Assembly (NCBI GenBank): GCA_027186245.1
Contig: CP114481.1
Span: 52,460,569 to 52,524,568 of the forward strand
DNA: 64,000 nt
From: Coriaria nepalensis
Lineage: Eukaryota; Streptophyta; Magnoliopsida; Cucurbitales; Coriariaceae
Reading direction: 5' to 3'
This document shows, piece after piece, positions 38,631-50,875 of the stretch. The notes under the pieces are model-generated. The model saw nothing but the letters and a program-made list of their open reading frames with translations. It was not told the origin of the DNA and did not search any database. Each line of letters starts with the position of its first letter. Within the stretch, counting starts at the first letter, position 1. The translations under genes and the position numbers were made by a program.

Positions 38631-40042
38631 ACATGACTTTCAGGCTAAACAAATGCATTGTTGCTTTCAATAGATCAATTGCAAATTATGCATGAAAGTC
38701 GTGTCTTAAATGCAAAAATAGAATTGGTTCGAAGTGCTGTCAAACAATTTAATGATATGAAAAGACTGAATGATATACTTTTTAAAGCTAAAATAATGCA
38801 TTGTTGTCCTCAATAAATTAATTGCAAGTTATGTAAGAAGATCATGTTTGAAAGGCGAAAATAGAATTCGTTCAACTTAATTTAGAATGGTTTAATGACT
38901 GGATGAGACTCAATGACATGACTTTATGGCTAAACAAATGCATTGTTGCCTTCAATAGATTAACTGCAAGTTATGCACGAAAGTCATGTTCTAAGGCCGA
39001 ATTTCGTTCGAAGCGATTTAGAATGATTTAAAGACTAAAAGAGACGCAAAAATATGATTTTAAGGCTAAAAAAATGCATAGTTGCCTTCAATAGATCAAT
39101 TGCAACTTATGCATGACAGCCGTGTCTTAAATGCAAAAATAGAATTGGTTCGAAGTGCTTTCAAACTATTTAATGATATAAAAAGACTGAATGATATACT
39201 TTTTAAAGCTAAAATAATGCATTGTTGTCGTCAATAAATTAATTGCAAGTTATGTAAGAAAATCATGTTTGAAAGGCGAAAATAGAATTCGTTCAACTTA
39301 ATTTAGAATGATTTAATGACTGGATGGGACTCAATGACATGACTTTCAGGCTAAACAAATGCATTGTTGCTTTCAATAGATCAATTGCAACTTATGCATG
39401 AAAGTCGTGTCTTAAATGCAAAAATAGAATTGGTTCGAAGTGCTGTCAAACAATTTAATGATATGAAAAGACTGAATGATATACTTTTTAAAGCTAAAAT
39501 AATGCATTGTTGTCCTCAATAAATTAATTGCAAGTTATGTAAGAAAATCATGATTGAAAGGCGAAAATAGAATTCGTTCAACTTAATTTAGAATGATTTA
39601 ATGACTGGATGGGACTCAATGACATGATTTTAAGGCTAAACAAATGCATTGTTGCCTTCAATAGATTAACTGCAAGTTATGCACGAAAGTCATGTTGAAA
39701 AGCCGAATTTCGTTCGAAGCAATTTAGAATGATTTAATGACTAAAAGAGACGCAATAATATGATTTTAAGGCTAAAAAAATGCATAGTTGCCTTCAATAG
39801 ATCAATTGCAACTTATGCATGACAGTCGTGTCTTCAATGCAAAAATAGAATTGGTTCGAAGTGCTTTCAAACAATTTAATGATATGAAAAGACTGAATGA
39901 TATACTTTTTAAAGCTAAAATAATGCATTGTTGTCGTCAATAAATTAATTGCAAGTTATGTAAGAAGATCAAGTTTGAAAGGCGAAAATAGAATTCGTTC
40001 AACTTAATTTAGAATGGTTTAATGACTGGATGAGACTCAATG
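38631..40042. repeat. Dimer-trimer-dimer-trimer transition
   Basis: Units at 38631 (285), 38916 (421), 39337 (285) and 39622 (421). The 706-bp dimer-plus-trimer pair is repeated. The trimers at 37790 and 39622 share 'gttgaaaagccgaatttcg' with 'gaagcaatttag' at a 1832-bp offset, and the same type lies at 49612. The unit at 39622 shares 'agatcaagtttg' with the first copy of the adjacent 2107-bp repeat. Confidence 0.85.
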
Positions 40043-42149
40043 ACATGACTTTATGGCTAAACAAATGCATTGTTGCCTTCAATAGATTAACTGCAAGTTA
40101 TGCACGAAAGTCATGTTCTAAGGCCGAATTTCGTTCGAAGCGATTTAGAATGATTTAAAGACTAAAAGAGACGCAAAAATATGATTTTAAGGCTAAAAAA
40201 ATGCATAGTTGCCTTCAATAGATCAATTGCAACTTATGCATGACAGCCGTGTCTTAAATGCAAAAATAGAATTGGTTCGAAGTGCTTTCAAACTATTTAA
40301 TGATATAAAAAGACTGAATGATATACTTTTTAAAGCTAAAATAATGCATTGTTGTCGTCAATAAATTAATTGCAAGCTATGTAAGAAAATCATGTTTGAA
40401 GGGCGAAAAGAGAATTCGTTCAACTTAATTTAGAATGATTTAATGACTGGATGAGACTCAATGACATGACTTTAAGACTAAACAAATGCATTGTTGCCTT
40501 CAATAGATTAACTGCAAGTTATGCACGTAAGTCATGTTCTAAGGCCGAATTTCGTTCGGAGCGATTTAGAATGATTTAATGACTAAAAGATATGCAATAA
40601 TATGATTTTAAGGCTAAAAAAAATGCATAGTTGCCTTCAATAGATCAATTGCAACTTATGCACGAAAGTCGTGTCTTAAATGCAAAAATAGAATTTGTTC
40701 GAAGTGCTTTCAAACAATTTAATGATATGAAAAGACAGAATGATATACTTTTTAAAGATAAAATAATGCATTGTTGTCGTCAATAAATTAATTGCAAGTT
40801 ATGTAAGAAAATCATGTTTGAAGGGCGAAAATAGAATTCGTTCAACTTAATTTAGAATGATTTGATGACTTGATGAGACTCAATGACATGACTTTAAGGC
40901 TAAACAAATGCATTGTTGCCTTCAATAGATTAACTGCAAGTTATGCACGAAAGCCATGTTCTAAGGCCGAATTTCGTTCTAAGCGATTTATAATGATTTA
41001 ATGACTAAAAGAGATGCAATAATATGATTTTAAGGCTAAAACAAATGCATTGTTGCCTTCAATAGATCAATTGCAACTTATGCACGAAAGTTGTGTCTTA
41101 AATGCAAAAATAGAATTTGTTCGAAGTGCTTTCAAACAATTTAATTACATAAAAACACTGAATGATATACTTTTTAAAGATAAAATAATGCATTGTTGTC
41201 GTCAATAAATTATTTGCAAGCTATGAAAGAAAATCATGTTTGAAGGGCGAAAATAGAATTCGTTCAACTTAATTTAGAATGATTTAATGAATGGATGAGA
41301 CTCTATGACATGACTTTAAGGCAAAACAAATGCATTGTTGCCTTCAATAGATTAACTGCAAGTTATGCACGAAAGGCATGTTCTAAGGCCGAATTTCGTT
41401 CGAAGCGATTTAGAATGATTTAATGACTAAAAGAGACGCAAAAATATGATTTTAAGGCTAAAAAAATGCATAGTTGCCTTCAATTGATCAATTGCAACTT
41501 ATGCATGACAGTCGTGTCTTCAATGCAAAAATAGAATTGGTTCGAAGTGCTTTCAAACAATTTAATGATATGAAAAGACTGAATGATATACTTTTTAAAG
41601 CTAAAATAATGCATTGTTGTCGTCAATAAATTAATTGCAAGTTATGTAAGAAGATCATGTTTGAAAGGCGAAAATAGAATTCGTTCAACTTAATTTAGAA
41701 TGGTTTAATGACTGGATGAGACTCAATGACATGACTTTATGGCTAAACAAATGCATTGTTGCCTTCAATAGATTAACTGCAAGTTATGCACGAAAGTCAT
41801 GTTCTAAGGCCGAATTTCGTTCGAAGCGATTTAGAATGATTTAAAGACTAAAAGAGACGCAAAAATATGATTTTAAGGCTAAAAAAATGCATAGTTGCCT
41901 TCAATAGATCAATTGCAACTTATGCATGACAGTCGTGTCTTCAATGCAAAAATAGAATTGGTTCGAAGTGCTTTCAAACAATTTAATGATATGAAAAGAC
42001 TGAATGATATACTTTTTAAAGCTAAAATAATGCATTGTTGTCGTCAATAAATTAATTGCAAGTTATGTAAGAAGATCAAGTTTGAAAGGCGAAAATAGAA
42101 TTCGTTCAACTTAATTTAGAATGGTTTAATGACTGGATGAGACTCAATG
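40043..42149. repeat. 2107-bp higher-order repeat, copy 1
   Basis: Five trimers: 40043 ('actttatggctaa', 'tttaaagactaa', 'gacagccgtg', 'gaaaagagaattc'), 40464 ('tttaagactaaac', 'gcacgtaagtc', 'ttcggagcg', 'aaaagatatgc', 'agacagaatg'), 40886 ('gaaagccatg', 'ttctaagcgatttataatg', 'tttgatgacttg' just before), 41308 ('ggcaaaacaaatg', 'gaaaggcatg', 'caattgatcaattg') and 41729 ('gtcttcaatgc', 'aagaagatc'). This copy differs slightly: 'tttaatgatatgaaaagacag' elements near 40717 where later copies have 'gacatg'. Confidence 0.92.
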
Positions 42150-44256
42150 ACATGACTTTATGGCTAAACAAATGCATTGTTGCCTTCAATAGATTAACTG
42201 CAAGTTATGCACGAAAGTCATGTTCTAAGGCCGAATTTCGTTCGAAGCGATTTAGAATGATTTAAAGACTAAAAGAGACGCAAAAATATGATTTTAAGGC
42301 TAAAAAAATGCATAGTTGCCTTCAATAGATCAATTGCAACTTATGCATGACAGCCGTGTCTTAAATGCAAAAATAGAATTGGTTCGAAGTGCTTTCAAAC
42401 TATTTAATGATATAAAAAGACTGAATGATATACTTTTTAAAGCTAAAATAATGCATTGTTGTCGTCAATAAATTAATTGCAAGCTATGTAAGAAAATCAT
42501 GTTTGAAGGGCGAAAAGAGAATTCGTTCAACTTAATTTAGAATGATTTAATGACTGGATGAGACTCAATGACATGACTTTAAGACTAAACAAATGCATTG
42601 TTGCCTTCAATAGATTAACTGCAAGTTATGCACGTAAGTCATGTTCTAAGGCCGAATTTCGTTCGGAGCGATTTAGAATGATTTAATGACTAAAAGATAT
42701 GCAATAATATGATTTTAAGGCTAAAAAAAATGCATAGTTGCCTTCAATAGATCAATTGCAACTTATGCACGAAAGTCGTGTCTTAAATGCAAAAATAGAA
42801 TTTGTTCGAAGTGCTTTCAAACAATTTAATGACATGAAAAGACAGAATGATATACTTTTTAAAGATAAAATAATGCATTGTTGTCGTCAATAAATTAATT
42901 GCAAGTTATGTAAGAAAATCATGTTTGAAGGGCGAAAATAGAATTCGTTCAACTTAATTTAGAATGATTTGATGACTTGATGAGACTCAATGACATGACT
43001 TTAAGGCTAAACAAATGCATTGTTGCCTTCAATAGATTAACTGCAAGTTATGCACGAAAGCCATGTTCTAAGGCCGAATTTCGTTCTAAGCGATTTATAA
43101 TGATTTAATGACTAAAAGAGATGCAATAATATGATTTTAAGGCTAAAACAAATGCATTGTTGCCTTCAATAGATCAATTGCAACTTATGCACGAAAGTTG
43201 TGTCTTAAATGCAAAAATAGAATTTGTTCGAAGTGCTTTCAAACAATTTAATTACATAAAAACACTGAATGATATACTTTTTAAAGATAAAATAATGCAT
43301 TGTTGTCGTCAATAAATTATTTGCAAGCTATGAAAGAAAATCATGTTTGAAGGGCGAAAATAGAATTCGTTCAACTTAATTTAGAATGATTTAATGAATG
43401 GATGAGACTCTATGACATGACTTTAAGGCAAAACAAATGCATTGTTGCCTTCAATAGATTAACTGCAAGTTATGCACGAAAGGCATGTTCTAAGGCCGAA
43501 TTTCGTTCGAAGCGATTTAGAATGATTTAATGACTAAAAGAGACGCAAAAATATGATTTTAAGGCTAAAAAAATGCATAGTTGCCTTCAATTGATCAATT
43601 GCAACTTATGCATGACAGTCGTGTCTTCAATGCAAAAATAGAATTGGTTCGAAGTGCTTTCAAACAATTTAATGATATGAAAAGACTGAATGATATACTT
43701 TTTAAAGCTAAAATAATGCATTGTTGTCGTCAATAAATTAATTGCAAGTTATGTAAGAAGATCATGTTTGAAAGGCGAAAATAGAATTCGTTCAACTTAA
43801 TTTAGAATGGTTTAATGACTGGATGAGACTCAATGACATGACTTTATGGCTAAACAAATGCATTGTTGCCTTCAATAGATTAACTGCAAGTTATGCACGA
43901 AAGTCATGTTCTAAGGCCGAATTTCGTTCGAAGCGATTTAGAATGATTTAAAGACTAAAAGAGACGCAAAAATATGATTTTAAGGCTAAAAAAATGCATA
44001 GTTGCCTTCAATAGATCAATTGCAACTTATGCATGACAGTCGTGTCTTCAATGCAAAAATAGAATTGGTTCGAAGTGCTTTCAAACAATTTAATGATATG
44101 AAAAGACTGAATGATATACTTTTTAAAGCTAAAATAATGCATTGTTGTCGTCAATAAATTAATTGCAAGTTATGTAAGAAGATCATGTTTGAAAGGCGAA
44201 AATAGAATTCGTTCAACTTAATTTAGAATGGTTTAATGACTGGATGAGACTCAATG
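42150..44256. repeat. 2107-bp higher-order repeat, copy 2
   Basis: Units at 42150, 42571, 42993, 43415 and 43836. The marker 'tttgatgactt' recurs at 40861, 42968, 45075 and 47182, exactly 2107 bp apart each time. I see almost no difference from copy 3. Confidence 0.93.
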
Positions 44257-46363
44257 ACATGACTTTATGGCTAAACAAATGCATTGTTGCCTTCAATAGA
44301 TTAACTGCAAGTTATGCACGAAAGTCATGTTCTAAGGCCGAATTTCGTTCGAAGCGATTTAGAATGATTTAAAGACTAAAAGAGACGCAAAAATATGATT
44401 TTAAGGCTAAAAAAATGCATAGTTGCCTTCAATAGATCAATTGCAACTTATGCATGACAGCCGTGTCTTAAATGCAAAAATAGAATTGGTTCGAAGTGCT
44501 TTCAAACTATTTAATGATATAAAAAGACTGAATGATATACTTTTTAAAGCTAAAATAATGCATTGTTGTCGTCAATAAATTAATTGCAAGCTATGTAAGA
44601 AAATCATGTTTGAAGGGCGAAAAGAGAATTCGTTCAACTTAATTTAGAATGATTTAATGACTGGATGAGACTCAATGACATGACTTTAAGACTAAACAAA
44701 TGCATTGTTGCCTTCAATAGATTAACTGCAAGTTATGCACGTAAGTCATGTTCTAAGGCCGAATTTCGTTCGGAGCGATTTAGAATGATTTAATGACTAA
44801 AAGATATGCAATAATATGATTTTAAGGCTAAAAAAAATGCATAGTTGCCTTCAATAGATCAATTGCAACTTATGCACGAAAGTCGTGTCTTAAATGCAAA
44901 AATAGAATTTGTTCGAAGTGCTTTCAAACAATTTAATGACATGAAAAGACAGAATGATATACTTTTTAAAGATAAAATAATGCATTGTTGTCGTCAATAA
45001 ATTAATTGCAAGTTATGTAAGAAAATCATGTTTGAAGGGCGAAAATAGAATTCGTTCAACTTAATTTAGAATGATTTGATGACTTGATGAGACTCAATGA
45101 CATGACTTTAAGGCTAAACAAATGCATTGTTGCCTTCAATAGATTAACTGCAAGTTATGCACGAAAGCCATGTTCTAAGGCCGAATTTCGTTCTAAGCGA
45201 TTTATAATGATTTAATGACTAAAAGAGATGCAATAATATGATTTTAAGGCTAAAACAAATGCATTGTTGCCTTCAATAGATCAATTGCAACTTATGCACG
45301 AAAGTTGTGTCTTAAATGCAAAAATAGAATTTGTTCGAAGTGCTTTCAAACAATTTAATTACATAAAAACACTGAATGATATACTTTTTAAAGATAAAAT
45401 AATGCATTGTTGTCGTCAATAAATTATTTGCAAGCTATGAAAGAAAATCATGTTTGAAGGGCGAAAATAGAATTCGTTCAACTTAATTTAGAATGATTTA
45501 ATGAATGGATGAGACTCTATGACATGACTTTAAGGCAAAACAAATGCATTGTTGCCTTCAATAGATTAACTGCAAGTTATGCACGAAAGGCATGTTCTAA
45601 GGCCGAATTTCGTTCGAAGCGATTTAGAATGATTTAATGACTAAAAGAGACGCAAAAATATGATTTTAAGGCTAAAAAAATGCATAGTTGCCTTCAATTG
45701 ATCAATTGCAACTTATGCATGACAGTCGTGTCTTCAATGCAAAAATAGAATTGGTTCGAAGTGCTTTCAAACAATTTAATGATATGAAAAGACTGAATGA
45801 TATACTTTTTAAAGCTAAAATAATGCATTGTTGTCGTCAATAAATTAATTGCAAGTTATGTAAGAAGATCATGTTTGAAAGGCGAAAATAGAATTCGTTC
45901 AACTTAATTTAGAATGGTTTAATGACTGGATGAGACTCAATGACATGACTTTATGGCTAAACAAATGCATTGTTGCCTTCAATAGATTAACTGCAAGTTA
46001 TGCACGAAAGTCATGTTCTAAGGCCGAATTTCGTTCGAAGCGATTTAGAATGATTTAAAGACTAAAAGAGACGCAAAAATATGATTTTAAGGCTAAAAAA
46101 ATGCATAGTTGCCTTCAATAGATCAATTGCAACTTATGCATGACAGTCGTGTCTTCAATGCAAAAATAGAATTGGTTCGAAGTGCTTTCAAACAATTTAA
46201 TGATATGAAAAGACTGAATGATATACTTTTTAAAGCTAAAATAATGCATTGTTGTCGTCAATAAATTAATTGCAAGTTATGTAAGAAGATCATGTTTGAA
46301 AGGCGAAAATAGAATTCGTTCAACTTAATTTAGAATGGTTTAATGACTGGATGAGACTCAATG
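44257..46363. repeat. 2107-bp higher-order repeat, copy 3
   Basis: Units at 44257, 44678, 45100, 45522 and 45943, in the same order as copy 2 and almost indistinguishable from it by eye. Confidence 0.93.
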
Positions 46364-47740
46364 ACATGACTTTATGGCTAAACAAATGCATTGTTGCCTT
46401 CAATAGATTAACTGCAAGTTATGCACGAAAGTCATGTTCTAAGGCCGAATTTCGTTCGAAGCGATTTAGAATGATTTAAAGACTAAAAGAGACGCAAAAA
46501 TATGATTTTAAGGCTAAAAAAATGCATAGTTGCCTTCAATAGATCAATTGCAACTTATGCATGACAGCCGTGTCTTAAATGCAAAAATAGAATTGGTTCG
46601 AAGTGCTTTCAAACTATTTAATGATATAAAAAGACTGAATGATATACTTTTTAAAGCTAAAATAATGCATTGTTGTCGTCAATAAATTAATTGCAAGCTA
46701 TGTAAGAAAATCATGTTTGAAGGGCGAAAAGAGAATTCGTTCAACTTAATTTAGAATGATTTAATGACTGGATGAGACTCAATGACATGACTTTAAGACT
46801 AAACAAATGCATTGTTGCCTTCAATAGATTAACTGCAAGTTATGCACGTAAGTCATGTTCTAAGGCCGAATTTCGTTCGGAGCGATTTAGAATGATTTAA
46901 TGACTAAAAGATATGCAATAATATGATTTTAAGGCTAAAAAAAATGCATAGTTGCCTTCAATAGATCAATTGCAACTTATGCACGAAAGTCGTGTCTTAA
47001 ATGCAAAAATAGAATTTGTTCGAAGTGCTTTCAAACAATTTAATGACATGAAAAGACAGAATGATATACTTTTTAAAGATAAAATAATGCATTGTTGTCG
47101 TCAATAAATTAATTGCAAGTTATGTAAGAAAATCATGTTTGAAGGGCGAAAATAGAATTCGTTCAACTTAATTTAGAATGATTTGATGACTTGATGAGAC
47201 TCAATGACATGACTTTAAGGATAAACAAATGCATTGTTGCCTTCAATAGATTAACTGCAAGTTATGCACGAAAGCCATGTTCTAAGGCCGAATTTCGTTC
47301 TAAGCGATTTATAATGATTTAATGACTAAAAGAGATGCAATAATATGATTTTAAGGCTAAAACAAATGCATTGTTGCCTTCAATAGATCAATTGCAACTT
47401 ATGCACGAAAGTTGTGTCTTAAATGCAAAAATAGAATTTGTTCGAAGTGCTTTCAAACAATTTAATTACATAAAAACACTGAATGATATACTTTTTAAAG
47501 ATAAAATAATGCATTGTTGTCGTCAATAAATTATTTGCAAGCTATGAAAGAAAATCATGTTTGAAGGGCGAAAATAGAATTCGTTCAACTTAATTTAGAA
47601 TGATTTAATGAATGGATGAGACTCTATGACATGACTTTAAGGCAAAACAAATGCATTGTTGCCTTCAATAGATTAACTGCAAGTTATGCACGAAAGGCAT
47701 GTTCTAAGGCCGAATTTCGTTCGAAGCGATTTAGAATGAT
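46364..47740. repeat. 2107-bp higher-order repeat, partial copy 4
   Basis: Units at 46364, 46785 and 47207 and the first part of 47629. Near 47740 the sequence leaves the repeat: 'tttaatgactaaaag' becomes 'tttaaagactaaaag', and B then switches from 'gtcttcaatgc...caaacaattt' to 'gtcttaaatgc...caaactattt'. A private 'aaggataaac' lies at about 47218. From 47207 onward it also matches 34814 onward, so the boundary is a transition between two overlapping duplications. Confidence 0.87.
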
Positions 47741-50453
47741 TTAAAGACTAAAAGAGACGCAAAAATATGATTTTAAGGCTAAAAAAATGCATAGTTGCCT
47801 TCAATTGATCAATTGCAACTTATGCATGACAGTCGTGTCTTAAATGCAAAAATAGAATTGGTTCGAAGTGCTTTCAAACTATTTAATGATATAAAAAGAC
47901 TGAATGATATACTTTTTAACGCTAAAATAATGCATTGTTGTCGTGAATAAATTAATTGCAAGTTATGTAAGAAAATCATGTTTGAAAGGCGAAAATAGAG
48001 TTCGTTCAACTTAATTTAGAATGATTTAATGACTGGATGGGACTCAATGACATGACTTTCAGGCTAAACAAATGCACTGTTGCTTTCAATAGATCAATTG
48101 CAACTTATGCATGAAAGTCGTGTCTTAAATGCAAAAATAGAATTGGTTCGAAGTGCTGTCAAACAATTTAATGATATGAAAAGACTGAATGATATACTTT
48201 TTAAAGCTAAAATAATGCATTGTTGTCGTCAATAAATTAATTGCAAGCTATGTAAGAAAATCATGTTTGAAGGGCGAAAAGAGAATTCGTTCAACTTAAT
48301 TTAGAATGATTTAATGACTGGATGAGACTCAATGACATGACTTTAAGGCTAAACAAATGCATTGTTGCTTTTAATAGATCAATTGCAACTTATGCATGAA
48401 AGTCGTGTCTTAAATCCAAAAATAGAATTGGTTCGAAGTGCTGTCAAACAATTTAATGATATGAAAAGACTGAATGATATACTTTTTAAAGCTAAAATAA
48501 TGCATTGTTGTCGTCAATAAATTAATTGCAAGTTATGTAAGAAAATCAAGTTTGAAAGGCGAAAATAGAATTCGTTCAACGTAATTTAGAATGATTTAAT
48601 GACTGGATGGGACTCAATGACATGACTTTCAGGCTGAACAAATGCATTGTTGCTTTCAATAGATCAATTGCAACTTATGCATGAAAGTCGTGTCTTAAAT
48701 GCAAAAATAGAATTGGTTCGAAGTGCTGTCAAACAATTTAATGATATGAAAAGACTGAATGATATACTTTTTAAAGCTAAAATAATGCATTGTTGTCGTC
48801 AATAAATTAATTGCAAGCTATGTAAGAAAATCATGTTTGAAGGGCGAAAAGAGAATTCGTTCAACTTAATTTAGAATGATTTAATGACTGGATGAGACTC
48901 AATGACATGACTTTAAGACTAAACAAATGCATTGTTGCCTTCAATAGATTAACTGCAAGTTATGCACGTAAGTCATGTTCTAAGGCCGAATTTCGTTCGA
49001 AGCGATTTAGAATGATTTAATGACTAAAAGATATGCAATAATATGATTTTAAGGCTAAAAAAAATGCATAGCTGCCTTCAATAGATCAATTGCAACTTAT
49101 GCACGAAAGTCGTGTCTTAAATGCAAAAATAGAATTTGTTCGAAGTGCTTTCAAACAATTTAATAACATGAAAAGACTGAATGATATACTTTTTAAAGAT
49201 AAAATAATGCATTGTTGTCGTCAAGAAATTAATTGCAAGCTATGGAAGAAAATCATGTTTGAAGGGCGAAAATAGAATTCGTTCAACTTAATTTAGAATG
49301 ATTTAATGACTGGATGGGACTCAATGACATGACTTTCAGGCTAAACAAATGCATTGTTGCTTTCAATAGATCAATTGCAACTTATGCATGAAAGTCGTGT
49401 CTTAAATGCAAAAATAGAATTGGTTCGAAGTGCTGTCAAACAATTTAATGATATGAAAAGACTGAATGATATACTTTTTAAAGCTAAAATAATGCATTGT
49501 TGTCCTCAATAAATTAATTGCAAGTTATGTAAGAAAATCATGTTTGAAAGGCGAAAATAGAATTCGTTCAACTTAATTTAGAATGATTTAATGACTGGAT
49601 GGGACTCAATGACATGACTTTAAGGCTAAACAAATGCATTGTTGCCTTCAATAGATTAACTGCAAGTTATGCACGAAAGTCATGTTGAAAAGCCGAATTT
49701 CGTTCGAAGCAATTTAGAATGATTTAATGACTAAAAGAGACGCAATAATATGATTTTAAGGCTAAAAAAATGCATAGTTGCCTTCAATAGATCAATTGCA
49801 ACTTATGCATGATAGTCGTGTCTTCAATGTAAAAATAGAATTGGTTCGAAGTGCTTTCAAACAATTTAATGATATGAAAAGACTGAATGATATACTTTTT
49901 AAAGCTAAAATAATGCATTGTTGTCGTCAATAAATAAATTGCAAGTTATGTAAGAAGATCATGTTTGAAAGGCGAAAATAGAATTCGTTCAACTTAATTT
50001 AGAATGGTTTAATGACTGGATGAGACTCAATGACATGACTTTATGGCTAAACAAATGCATTGTTGCCTTCAATAGATTAACTGCAAGTTATGCACGAAAG
50101 TCATGTTCTAAGGCCGAATTTCGTTCGAAGCGATTTAGAATGATTTAAAGACTAAAAGAGACGCAAAAACATGATTTTAAGGCTAAAAAAATGCATAGTT
50201 GCCTTCAATAGATCAATTGCAACTTATGCATGACAGCCGTGTCTTAAATGCAAAAATAGAATTGGTTCGAAGTGCTTTCAAACTATTTAATGATATAAAA
50301 AGACTGAATGATATACTTTTTAAAGCTAAAATAATGCATTGTTGTCGTCAATAAATTAATTGCAAGCTATGTAAGAAAATCATGTTTGAAGGGCGAAAAG
50401 AGAATTCGTTCAACTTAATTTAGAATGATTTAATGACTGGATGAGACTCAATG
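47207..50453. repeat. Right copy of the 34.8-38.6 kb segment, two dimers shorter
   Basis: Units at 47207, 47629, dimers 48050, 48335 and 48620, then 48905, dimer 49327, 49612 and 50033. The offset from the left copy is 12393 bp at the first unit and 11822 bp after the dimer run. The 571-bp difference equals two dimers plus one base. Confidence 0.88.
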
Positions 50454-50875
50454 ACATGACTTTAAGACTAAACAAATGCATTGTTGCCTTCAATAGATTA
50501 ACTGCAAGTTATGCACGTAAGTCATGTTCTAAGGCCGAATTTCGTTCGGAGCGATTTAGAATGATTTAATGACTAAAAGATATGCCATAATATGATTTTA
50601 TGGCTAAAAAAAATGCATAGTTGCCTTCAATAGATCAATTGCAACTTATGCACGAAAGTCGTGTCTTAAATGCAAAAATAGAATTTGTTCGAAGTGCTTT
50701 CAAACAATTTAATGACATGAAAAGACAGAATGATATACTTTTTAAAGATAAAATAATGCATTGTTGTCGTCAAGAAATTAATTGCAAGCTATGGAAGAAA
50801 ATCATGTTTGAAGGGCGAAAATAGAATTCGTTCAACTTAATTTAGAATGATTTAATGACTGGATGAGACTCAATG

